Of a DNA stretch of 64,000 bases, positions 56,201 to 64,000 are shown one piece after another. The notes beneath the pieces were generated by a model. The model was not told where the DNA came from, did not search any database, and worked only from the letters and a program-made list of their open reading frames with translations. A program made the position numbers and the translations under genes. Position 1 is the stretch's first letter. Each line of letters begins with the position of its first letter. This DNA comes from Brachycybe producta (taxonomy: Eukaryota; Arthropoda; Diplopoda; Playtdesmida; Andrognathidae). Location of the stretch: contig JAUPFP010000002.1 in NCBI GenBank assembly GCA_036925085.1, positions 1-64,000 of the forward strand, written 5' to 3'.

Positions 56201-56887
56201 TACACTCCATAAAAAACACTTGGCATCTTTTGATACAACGTTTAAAATGCAGTTTTTATTTTTAAGTGAAACAGGAAGTTTTCCAGAACACCCTCCTTTA
56301 TATGGTCTATATTTACCAATTTTAACATCAATATCTTCAATGGAATCAATTACCCAACCCGAACCTCTATTAATGAATGTTTCTATAGCGCTTAAGATCT
56401 GCATTTCACATTCTCGCAAATATTGTTTTATTTCTGAATTATGCATAATGAGTTTCATATTACTACAAAAATAAGAATCATTTGTTTCGTAAGTTATTGT
56501 TGGCTCATTGTTAACATAAATCATTTTTGGCTTAATAAAATGAATGTGTAAACATAATTGAAATTTAAATCTTATTTTTTTAGACCATCCCAGCAACAAA
56601 TTCATTACATCAGAATAAATATGCTGAAAATAAGCTCTAGGGTCATGAATATTATTCCCATTAATGTGTTTTAATGTAACTAGTAAACCGTCAAACCCTG
56701 TTTTATGTATTACAAAAGAATTTGGCAAAATTATTTCATGAACATTTTTTAAATGATCTAGCCATTGTATTTTTGTATTAAATTCAGAATTACATAGGTT
56801 ACATTTTTCTATACTAGTACCAATTACATGAACACGAAGGAAATGTTCCATCGAGTCATCTTGCTCCCCACATAAAAAACAATTCAT
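53288..56887 (-). CDS. Protein-primed family B DNA polymerase (Polinton POLB)
   Basis: 1199 residues, whole. Two C2H2-type fingers (C3/C6-H15/H20 and C29/C32-H45/H50) precede an OTU-like region (about 200-340: DAKCFLWSVLAHV with Cys224, HYFLIRNIARLLG with His311) and another CxxC finger (C333, C336). Exonuclease motifs: YFDFES (D389, E391), SYDEHF (D538), YLRSD (D682). A His-Me endonuclease-VII-like insert (HCYACN, VRDHDHH, FSCN) sits at about 481-518 between Exo I and II. Polymerase motifs: A DYNSLY (D778), B KLMNNAVFGK (943-952), C YTDTDS (D1044, D1046). This replicates the element from protein-bound ends. It starts in an ATGA overlap with the PC4-like gene and is followed by dUTPase. The OTU-like call is inference. 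Confidence 0.95.
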   Translation of the reverse strand: MNCFLCGEQDDSMEHFLRVHVIGTSIEKCNLCNSEFNTKIQWLDHLKNVHEIILPNSFVIHKTGFDGLLVTLKHINGNNIHDPRAYFQHIYSDVMNLLLGWSKKIRFKFQLCLHIHFIKPKMIYVNNEPTITYETNDSYFCSNMKLIMHNSEIKQYLRECEMQILSAIETFINRGSGWVIDSIEDIDVKIGKYRPYKGGCSGKLPVSLKNKNCILNVVSKDAKCFLWSVLAHVYPITRSNHPNRVSHYMKQEKILDTSMLEYPVALNQISKFEIANNLKINVFGYDKYIVPLQLSDSNSNREINLLLHDKHYFLIRNIARLLGRDGLNKKFFCYRCCQGFKVETALERHRPMCEEHKSAKIRLPNKDNCILKFNEFYKALRCPYVAYFDFESIIRKVSGPSQNPSTSYTKNIQKHEACSYSYAIIDYHGKVVAHECKISTDPAYELIIALREKASELLKSAPIEPMIMTNEDEENFRKATHCYACNTEFNEFITGKVRDHDHHLPGNNYRGAACFSCNATMRDRSYMPCFAHCLRSYDEHFIIKALSKIKTEKPINIIPLNIQRYTSFIVDDLVFLDSFQFLSAPLATLAQNLPKEKFNCVSWFFKDPSKIDLMTQKGSFPYEYLDDFSKFDEVGIPHKDCFNNTLNEEVISDKDYEHVKKVWETFGCETLGDYHDIYLRSDCLILADVFENFRTISFKSFGLDPAHYFTLPMYAWSAALKYTEVELELLTDYDMHLFIEKGIRGGVSVASHRYAKANNPYLNDYDPSKPKSYLAYWDYNSLYATAMCEPMPMKDFRWLDENEIKTFDIHSINSDDKQGYILEVDLDYPADLHFDHSDYPLCPERLDIHLDMLSPYAKDLLKKVKGKEPKNYKTKKLAPNLYHKKNYIIHARNLQCYVNLGMKLIKIHRVLSFTQGKWLKPYIEFNIAMRKLAKDDFEKDFFKLMNNAVFGKTMEDQRKKMNAELVNEPERCLKLLSKANLDSFHIIDKNLTVFKMKKWSIYFNKPLYTGFTVLEISKLFMYEFYYYVLKSNYPGNRLKLLYTDTDSFIMHIQTKDLYHDMQHYQFHLDTSDYPKSHFLYSLKNKKVMGKFKDEMNGEPISEFVGLKSKMYSVLLNSRKHKCKAKGIKKQIVKSHFNHDMYVESLHKYIPNRVIQRQILSKMHDIYTLEVNKISLTAFDDKRYIENDGITTLAYGYFSI

Positions 56888-57449
56888 TTTTTAAAATCAA
56901 ACCCAAACTTTGACAAATAAGCAGGAACCTGCTTGAGTTTTGTTATTAATTGAGGATAAATATGAATGGGGATACAAGCGCCTTTTGTGTATTTATTTTC
57001 AATATTATATTTTCGAATATCAATAAACCATTGTTCACTACTCAAATCTTGTAGAATCCGGAGCTTCCAATTGTCCTCGATTTCGAGAGTTTCGTGAGCT
57101 GTAAAATCTGGTATTATGTTTTTTTCCTGCGATCTGTTCAGATGACGTCCAAACCATTCAGCGATGGCATCTTCGCTTACATTGGTTGAGGATCCCGCAT
57201 CATTATCAATGTTTGATTTACATTTTGCAGCCTGGTTTTTTGGAGTGACTTTCCTTTTAGTCTTCGGGCCACTTACTTCACTTTCAACCGTCAAGTCTAT
57301 CAAGATTTTTGTTTCTCAGTATTTTTTCTATGAAGTATTTACACTTGTCACAAATGAACACTACCCAATCATGCCAGGATTTTTTCATTTTTTAAAAAAA
57401 TATTTAATGTTTAAAAATGCTTACCAATTACTTCTCTGATGTCCTGCAT
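56884..57449 (-). CDS. PC4-like single-stranded DNA-binding protein, two exons
   Basis: No ATG exists in the main exon (57,314-56,884), so an upstream exon is needed. An ATG at 57,449 opens MQDIREVI and ends at G|GTAAGC (57,425). The acceptor TGAG| at 57,315 keeps the frame exactly. The intron of 110 bases has a weak pyrimidine tract. The product has an acidic/basic N-terminus with an NLS-like KTKRKVTPK. Its C-terminal domain, LEIEDNWKLRILQ, WFIDIRKYNIENK, TKGACIPIHIYPQLITKL, follows the PC4/Sub1 pattern (VxIDIREYxxxx, KGISLxxxQWxxL). PC4-family proteins bind ssDNA and melted promoters. Beside the polymerase, a replication ssDNA-binding role is the natural reading. PC4 identity is by eye. Confidence 0.6.
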
Positions 57450-57759
57450 ATTGAAGCTTATGTTGAGTTAGAAGATAAACTTGATGAATAAACTTCAAAA
57501 ATTTTTTTTCAATAGAAGTATGTTTTTTTTCAGTTGGTGTATAAGTATACTTAACAAATTTCACAAACAAGAAACTGCTTTGAGCACGAAAGATGACTGA
57601 AGAACAATTGTGAGACTGACCAACTTTAAAGTTAGTGATGAATAGTTGGAGCTGCAGAACATACTGAGTTTTATGTAAAATGTACTCTACTTTTATACAA
57701 AAATTGTAACCTTGAATATAATACTAGCCAATTGTTAAATCATAAAGTAATTTTAGCCT
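57450..57759. promoter_or_regulatory. Presumed promoter region of the PC4-like/polymerase/dUTPase block
   Basis: No gene is seen. TATAAGTATACTTA at about 57,540-57,553 is a palindromic TATA-like word some 90-100 bases upstream of the first ATG on the minus strand. Nothing else is clear. Confidence 0.3.
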
Positions 57760-58260
57760 ATGAAACTTCAGGTCAAGGCATCGAAATATATTACAACACT
57801 TAGGTCAAGGTTTCAATAAATGTGAGAACCAACATTTTAACAAGGCCTACAGCAATGCAAAATGTTTAGAACAGCTGTTAAAGATGTCAATTTAGTAGTT
57901 ATTTGGGTCAAGGTTTTGAAAAAGAGAAACATGTTGACAAGCCTCATAGCAGTAAGTCATTTTTAAAACAGCTGTTAGAGTTGCTGTTTTCATAACTATT
58001 TAGGTCAAGGTTTTAAAAATGTGAGAACCATCATTTTATCAAGACTCAGAGTAACAGAAGATTTTAACACAGATGTTAGATGTCACTTTAGTTAGTGTGT
58101 AGGTCAAGGTTTTGAAAACAAAACAGCTAGTCCAAGATTTTGGAAAATAAGAGAACTGACTTTTCAACAAGCTGTATAATAGTGAATCATTTTTGATGAT
58201 TAGTAGGTTGCGAGATACCCATTTTGTAATTATTTATCTCAAGGTCATGTAAAATGCGTG
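57760..58260. repeat. Degenerate ~120-bp tandem repeat (GGTCAAGGTTTT)
   Basis: The words AGGTCAAGG(C/T)(A/T)T or GGGTCAAGGTTTT recur at about 57,770, 57,803, 57,906, 58,002 and 58,101, each later one followed by TGAGAACC or AGAGAA, ACAAG(G/C)C, AGCAGT/AGCAATG and AACAGCTGTTA. Spacing is near 100 bp and copies are well diverged. AGGTCA is also the half-site of nuclear receptors, a coincidence worth noting but unproven. It flanks the right gene block as the 95-bp repeat flanks the left. Confidence 0.6.
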
Positions 58261-58583
58261 AAAACGAGTAGAGCATTTTTTTTAAATATTAGACATCTTT
58301 GTACACGAGTTCACAAAGCCAAACTAAAGCATGATGCCATGCTGATAAAATAAAAATTTGAAATGTATTTGAAGTAGTTGTACATTTCTTTGTAAAAATA
58401 AAATTTTATTTAGTAGTTAAACTGAATTTAAAAAATTTAGAAAATTAAAGAACACTACATTTTATTCAGATTTTATCGAAATTAAATTTAAATAAATAGT
58501 TGAGTATTTAAAAAAAATATTAAATAGAATTATTTTTTCGTAAAATTTAAAAAAAACAATTTGAAGATCAAACAGTCTAGTAG

Positions 58584-58786
58584 ACACATGAGTTAAATGC
58601 ATTGAAATAATAAACGTGTTCTACAGAGTCCTGTGAAGGGTAAACAAACAATATGTTGAATTCAATTTATTAACTTAAAATTTTGAGATTATTAACTGAA
58701 TAAATTGAATTCAACATATTGTTTGTTTGCCCTTCACAGGACTCTGTAGAACACGTTTATTATTTCAATGCATTTAACTCGTGTGT
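58584..58786. repeat. 203-bp palindromic MITE-like element with ~90-bp arms
   Basis: ACACATGAGTTAAATGCATT, then GTGTTCTACAGAGTCCTGTG and CAATATGTTGAATTCAATTT on the left are repeated in mirror order on the right, ending TTTAACTCGTGTGT. Pairing is nearly perfect over about 90 bases, with a ~22-base centre. Such precision means recent origin. It could be a fold-back transposon or a cruciform-forming sequence. Confidence 0.9.
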
Positions 58787-58865
58787 GTGTGTGTGCATTG
58801 TTCAATGCATAAGCCTGCGAAGTTGTTTTTATTAAAATAATAAAAAAAAAACATACAAAAATAAT

Positions 58866-58867
<2 letters not shown>

Positions 58868-58932
<65 letters not shown>

Positions 58933-59110
58933 ATTTTATTTTTTTTTCAAAAAAAATAAACAATGAATATTATGAAGAAGAAAAAAAAACATTAAAATTA
59001 CAAAATATTTTTATTTTTTCAAAAAAAACAATGAATATTAAGAAGAAAAAAAAGCACAGTAAAATTACAAAATATTTTTATTTTTTCAAAAAAAAAATAC
59101 ATTTTTTTAT
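58868..59110. repeat. TA microsatellite followed by A/T-rich 70-bp repeats
   Basis: About 60 bases of TA (58,868-58,929), then three loose copies of TTTTATTTTTTCAAAAAAA(A)CAATGAATATTA(T)GAAGAA with intervals of about 60-75 bases. No coding content. Confidence 0.85.
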
Positions 59111-59170
59111 TTTGAGTGGTATTTTTAAGAGGAAAAAAAAATTAAAGTGAAAAAATGTCTGCAAAGTTTA

Positions 59171-59843
59171 TCAAAAAATGAAGTTTTTAAAAATTAGCTG
59201 TAACTGGAGAATTTCGATTTCTTTTTCACGAATCTCTGCTCTTAGTTTGGTGATTTTCTCCATTGCCGCAATTTCCTCTGAAGTGAAAATTTCGTTTTCC
59301 CAGTTTTCAGTTTGGACATCAGCTTCCATTGGATAATCTATTGTAGATTGGTCCTCCCACCAATCTATATCAATGTTTTCTTCGTTAGATTGGTCTTCGA
59401 ACCAATTGACATCAATTTCCTCTTGGTTAACTTCATTGACCATCTCATTGTTAATATATGTTGTGTCTACGGGGTAGACAATCATAGCTGCTATAATGTT
59501 AGAATATAAATATTTTTGCTGTAAATAAATTAAATCATAAAAACAATAAAAGCCAAGAGGCATAAGTAACAATGTTCTGAGTAACTATATTTTGACATGT
59601 TGCTTACAGTTCAAAATGTAGTTATTCAGAACATTGTTACTTGTAGCTCTTGGTTTTTTATACTGTTATTCTTTATAAAGTTTTTTAAAATTTATAGCAA
59701 AAGTGTCATGTTGTCAGACATGTCAGTCGTGTTGCTTGGTAAGTGTTTTTTGTAAAAATTTAGAATATAAATATTAAAAAATAAATATACTTACATTTGG
59801 CTTCCAACAGTCTCTTCAATAAGCTTTGTGATCGTGTCTCCAT
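59171..59843 (-). CDS. Small two-exon acidic/coiled-coil protein, unknown
   Basis: The start ATG at 59,843 encodes METRSQSLLKRLLEAK and stops at T|GTAAGT (59,795). The second exon runs from about 59,487 or 59,490 to 59,171. The acceptor is a tandem TAGCAG in which either AG keeps the frame, giving a one-residue difference. The product, about 122 residues, is acidic with repeated DxNWFEDQS / DIDWWEDQS motifs and ends in a helical EIAAMEKITKLRAEIREKEIEILQLQ coiled coil. A TATA box lies 42 bases upstream. I recognise no family. It may be the rightmost Polinton gene or a separate locus. The good splice sites, the phase agreement and the TATA box support a real gene. Confidence 0.55.
59549..59661. 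repeat. Inverted repeat inside the intron of the small gene
   Basis: AAAGCCAAGAGGCATAAGTA, then ACAATGTTCTGAGTAACTAT, is mirrored by ATAGTTATTCAGAACATTGT-like sequence (59,612 onward) and TACTTGTAGCTCTTGGTTTT. The arms are about 48 bases with a 14-base loop. The hairpin lies wholly between donor and acceptor, so it looks like a small MITE tolerated in the intron. Confidence 0.85.
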
Positions 59844-59884
59844 TTTAGAAGAATATGTCTGAAGACTGAAGTTCAGACGACTTT

Positions 59885-59892
59885 CTTTTATA
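59885..59892 (-). promoter_or_regulatory. TATA box of the small two-exon gene
   Basis: The minus strand reads AAATATAAAAGAAAG. TATAAAAG is the optimal TATA form, 42 bases before the ATG at 59,843. Confidence 0.55.
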
Positions 59893-60547
59893 TTTAAAAG
59901 ATTGTATTTTTTTTGCCTCAATTTTATTAGCTAAAAAAATAGGAAGTTAAACTTTTTTATTCTAGAACACCCTCTATATGCAATTTACAAAAACTATGAA
60001 AGTATGAATGAATTTAACACCATTACCAACCAAGAATTATGACTGTTACACAATACTTAGTCATAAGTAATAATCTTTTTTTAATATATTTTGACAAGCC
60101 TGTTACATCATTGTAACTTTATACTAACATAAAATAAGAGTTAAAAAAAACTTTCATGGCCAAAATTTTATAATTACCATAGATATACTATACAAGACAT
60201 AAGAAAATTAACCTTGACCATGTTTTCTTAAATATCAGTAACTAGAAGAGAAATAAATTTTATTCCAGATAGTATATGTCTTGATATTGTATATTTACAG
60301 CTGTATTCTAATAGTAGAATACTAGGATTAACAAAAAAAAGTTGAAAAAAGAAGTCTTCACTTGTCAAGAAATTAACATTGACATTGGGTTTTTCATGCC
60401 AACATCTGGAAATAATAAATCACTTAGTCAGTTTAGTCTGCTGCTATATTATAATCTACATTGAAATCTATTAAGTGTTTATAAAAAAATGTATGTTGTC
60501 ACTTCCTACTGAAATTATACTGTATTACACTGGTATAAAACAAGAAG

Positions 60548-60599
<52 letters not shown>

Positions 60600-60675
60600 C
60601 ATGCTGTGGATTGAGATTATCAGAGGTGTGTGTCTAGTTCTGTATCTAGCCAGTCCCCTATATATATATTAAATT
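59893..60675. other. AT-rich spacer with a TA microsatellite
   Basis: No gene is seen. A TA run occupies about 60,549-60,597, and another TATATATAT lies at 60,659-60,669 immediately before the satellite array begins. Confidence 0.6.
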
Positions 60676-63600
60676 CTAGGGAGTACCCCCACCTACCCAT
60701 GATTACCCTCACCTGCCCAAAAATATTGTGACCTGCCCAGAAATAATGAAGTTCTGCCCATTCGGCCCTAAACAAAAAACCTCAAAAATTTCTTAATATT
60801 CCGGAAATTTTTCTTCCGGGCAGGTAATGGTCTAGATTAGTAAGGAGTACCCCCACCTACCCTCGATTATCCTTACCTGCCCAAAACTATCGCTACCTGC
60901 CCAGAAATAACGAAACTCTGCCCTACACAAACAATTTAAAAAAATTTCTTAAAATTCCGGAAATTTTTTTTCCGGGCAGGTAATAATTAAATTTAGTAGG
61001 GAATACGCCCACCTACCCTCGATTACCCTCACCTCCCAAAAATATTGCAACCTGCCCAGATATAATGAAATTCTGCCCATTCTGCCCTATACAAAAAATT
61101 TCCAAATTTTTTTAAAATTCTGGAAATTTTTTTTCCGGGTAGGTAATCATTTAGATTAGTTGGGAGTACCCCCTCCTACCCTCGATTACCCTTACCGGCC
61201 CAAAAATATCGCTACCTGCCCAGAAATAACGAAATTCTGCCCATTCTGCCCTACACAAAAAATTTAAAAAAATTTCTTAAAATTCCGGAATTTTTTTTTC
61301 CGGACAGGTAATGGTCTAGATTAGTAGGGAGTACCCCCACCTACCCTCGATTACTCTTACCTGCCAAAAAATATCGCTACCTGCCCAGAATTAATGAAAT
61401 TCTGCCCATTCTGCCCTATACAAAAAAATTCAAAAATTTCTTAAAATTCCGGAAATTTTTTTTCCGGGCAGGTATTGGTCTAGATTAGTAGGGAGTACCC
61501 CCACCTACCCTCGATTACCCTTACCTGCACAAAAATATCGCTACCTGCCCAGAAATAATGAAATTCTGCCCATTCTGCCCTTTACAAAAAATTTCGGAAA
61601 TTTCTTTTCCGGGCAGGTAATGGTCTAGATTAGTAGGAAGTACGACCACCTACCCTCGATTATCCTTACCTGCACAAAAATATCGCTACCTGCCAAGAAA
61701 TAATGAAATTCTGCCCATTCTGCCCTATACAAAAAAATTCAAAAATTTCTTAAAATTCCAGAAATTTTTTTTCCGGGCAGGTAATGGTCTAGATTAGTAG
61801 GGAGTACCACCACCTACCCTCGATTACCCTTACCTGCCCAGAAATAATGAAATTCTGCCCATTCTGCCCTATACAAAAAATTTCAAGATTTTTTTAAAAT
61901 TCCGTAATTTTTTTTTCCGGGCAGGTAATAGTCTAGATTTGCAGGGAGTACCCCCACCTACCCTCGAATACCCTTACTTGCCTAAAAATATTGCGACCTG
62001 CCAAGAAATAACGAAATTCTGCCCATTCTGCCCAATACAAAAAAATTCAAAAATTTCTTAAAATTCCGGAAATTTCTTTTCCGGGCAGGTAATAGTCTAG
62101 ATTAGTAGGGAGTACCCCCACCTACCCTCAATTACCCTTACCTGCCCAAAAATATCGCTACCTGCCAAGAAATAACGAAATTCTGCCCATTCTGCCCAAT
62201 ACAAAAAAATTCAAAAATTTCTTAAAATTCCGGAAATTTCTTTTCCGGGCAGGTAATAGTCTAGATTAGTAGGGAGTACCCCCACCTACCCTCAATTACC
62301 CTTACCTGCCCAAAAATATCGCTACCTGCCCAGAAATAACGAAATTCTGCCCGTTCTGCCCTATACAAAAAATTTCAAGATTTTTTTAAAATTTCGGAAA
62401 TTTCTTTTCCGGGCAGGTAATGGTCTAGATTAGTAGGGAGTACGACCACCTACCCTCGATTACCCTTACCTGCACAAAAATATCGCTACCTGCCCAGAAA
62501 TAACGAAATTCTGCCCATTCTGCCCTATACAAAAAAATTCAAAAATTTCTTAAAATTCCAGAAATTTTTTTTCCGGGCAGGTAATGGTCTAGATTAGTAG
62601 GGAGTACCACCACCTACCCTCGATTACCCTTACCTGCCCAGAAATAATGAAATTCTGCCCATTCTGCCCTATACAAAAAATTTCAAGATTTTTTTAAAAT
62701 TCCGTAATTTTTTTTTCCGGGCAGGTAATAGTCTAGATTTGCAGGGAGTACCCCCACCTACCCTCGAATACCCTTACTTGCCTAAAAATATTGCGACCTG
62801 CCAAGAAATAACGAAATTCTGCCCATTCTGCCCAATACAAAAAAATTCAAAAATTTCTTAAAATTCCGGAAATTTCTTTTCCGGGCAGGTAATAGTCTAG
62901 ATTAGTAGGGAGTACCCCCACCTACCCTCAATTACCCTTACCTGCCCAAAAATATCGCTACCTGCCAAGAAATAACGAAATTCTGCCCATTCTGCCCAAT
63001 ACAAAAAAATTCAAAAATTTCTTAAAATTCCGGAAATTTCTTTTCCGGGCAGGTAATAGTCTAGATTAGTAGGGAGTACCCCCACCTACCCTCAATTACC
63101 CTTACCTGCCCAAAAATATCGCTACCTGCCCAGAAATAACGAAATTCTGCCCGTTCTGCCCTATACAAAAAATTTCAAGATTTTTTTAAAATTTCGGAAA
63201 TTTCTTTTCCGGGCAGGTAATGGTCTAGATTAGTAGGGAGTATGACCACCTACCCTCGATTACCCTTACCTGCACAAAAATATCGCTACCTGCCCAGAAA
63301 TAACGAAATTCTGCCCATTCTGCCCTATACAAAAAAATTCAAAAATTTCTTAAAATTCCAGAAATTTTTTTTCCGGGCAGGTAATGGTCTAGATTAGTAG
63401 GGAGTACCACCACCTACCCTCGATTACCCTTAACTGCCCAGAAATAATGAAATTCTGCCCATTCTGCCCTATACAAAAAATTTCAAGATTTTTTTAAAAT
63501 TCCGTAATTTTTTTTTCCGGGCAGGTAATAGTCTAGATTTGCAGGGAGTACCCCCACCTACCCTCGAATACCCTTACTTGCCTAAAAATATTGCGACCTG

Positions 63601-64000
63601 CCAAGAAATAACGAAATTCTGCCCATTCTGCCCAATACAAAAAAATTCAAAAATTTCTTAAAATTCCGGAAATTTCTTTTCCGGGCAGGTAATAGTCTAG
63701 ATTAGTAGGGAGTACCCCCACCTACCCTCAATTACCCTTACCTGCCGAAAAATATCGCTACCTGCCCAGAAATAACGAAATTCTGCCCGTTCTGCCCTAT
63801 ACAAAAAATTTCAAGATTTTTTTAAAATTTCGGAAATTTCTTTTCCGGGCAGGTAATGGTCTAGATTAGTAGGGAGTACGACCACCTACCCTCGATTACC
63901 CTTACCTGCACAAAAATATCGCTACCTGCCAAGAAATAACGAAATTCTGCCCATTCTGCCCTATACAAAAAAATTCAAAAATTTCTTAAAATTCCGGAAA
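60676..64000 (-). repeat. Right array of the ~160-bp satellite with 800-bp higher-order repeat
   Basis: Reverse complement of the left array at 42.0 kb: monomers of about 145-165 bp with CTGCCCATTCTGCCC, TTCCGGAAATTT, CCGGGCAGGTAATGG, TCTAGATTAGTAGGGAG, CCACCTACCCTCGATTACCC and TACCTGCCCAAAAATATCGC. Roughly 20 units lie within the window and the array continues past its end. From 61,641 it is organised as higher-order units: the marker TACGACCACC is at 61,641 and 62,441, its variant TATGACCACC at 63,241 (both 800 bp apart), then TACGACCACC at 63,877 (636 bp, one monomer fewer). Adjacent higher-order copies differ by only a few per cent, while neighbouring monomers differ more. Confidence 0.95.

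Larger units (their letters stand above)
43435..57449. mobile_element. Polinton/Maverick (adintovirus-like) element, core apparently whole
   Basis: This body contains the diagnostic Polinton set: protein-primed DNA polymerase B, retroviral-type integrase, A32-like packaging ATPase, adenain-like protease and double-jelly-roll major capsid. It also has conserved Polinton structural proteins and accessory genes (dUTPase, PC4-like, RING, Bcl-2-like, exonuclease-like). Every core open frame is full length. The only obviously broken gene is the Bcl-2-like one, with about one break, so the copy looks young. Exact ends are not certain. A small spliced gene at 59.2-59.8 kb may also belong. Oppositely oriented satellite arrays at 42.0-42.6 kb and from 60.68 kb may be its terminal inverted repeats, which would make it about 18-19 kb between inner edges, within the usual 15-20 kb size range. 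Confidence 0.93.

Noticed and set aside
60676-64000. Telomere-like CTACCC/TTACCC words
   Set aside because: They are parts of a ~160-bp monomer, not a tandem hexamer.

Overview
This window is AT-rich nuclear DNA from an animal, probably an aquatic invertebrate. The evidence is spliced genes with GT-AG introns, histone-type mRNA 3' stem-loops, CR1/L2-like LINEs with an esterase ORF1, an EnSpm/CACTA-type transposase, Ty3/Gypsy debris and a metazoan-type Polinton (Maverick). Species cannot be fixed from sequence alone. I recognise no ordinary housekeeping gene. Almost everything is mobile DNA or satellite.

Layout. 1-21,960: one very AT-rich satellite built from a ~12-13 bp A/T unit, with kilobase-scale higher-order repetition. 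21,960-24,900: debris, made of the 5' half of a LINE (minus strand, cut off by the satellite) next to a Gypsy pol fossil (plus strand). 24,900-34,800: no solid gene but many small repeats. These are four 181-bp tandem units, a non-autonomous hAT with a perfect 8-bp target duplication, two histone-type 3'-end signals, several palindromic MITE-like pieces, and a candidate 7.26-kb element with 14-bp terminal inverted repeats and a TTGA duplication. 34,800-39,800: a spliced BEN-domain gene (minus) facing away from a decayed EnSpm-like transposase (plus). 40,880-41,606: a LINE 3' end.

42,000-64,000: the most interesting part. A Polinton body lies at about 43.4-57.5 kb, possibly to 59.8 kb. It lies between two arrays of the same ~160-bp satellite in opposite orientation. 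Plus strand: exonuclease-like protein, an unknown, packaging ATPase, two conserved Polinton proteins, chromodomain integrase, penton candidate, basic core-like protein, major capsid, adenain-like protease. Minus strand, converging on these: PC4-like ssDNA-binding protein, protein-primed DNA polymerase B, dUTPase. The left end carries a Bcl-2-like gene (broken, about one break) and a spliced RING protein, which together look like apoptosis control. The core genes look whole, so the copy is probably young.

How it fits together: the polymerase, PC4-like protein and dUTPase would copy the element and protect that DNA. The ATPase, capsid, penton candidate and protease would package it, and the integrase would insert it, perhaps guided by its chromodomain. 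Five gene junctions use an overlapping ATGA, unusual compactness for animal DNA. The right-hand satellite has an 800-bp five-monomer higher-order repeat.
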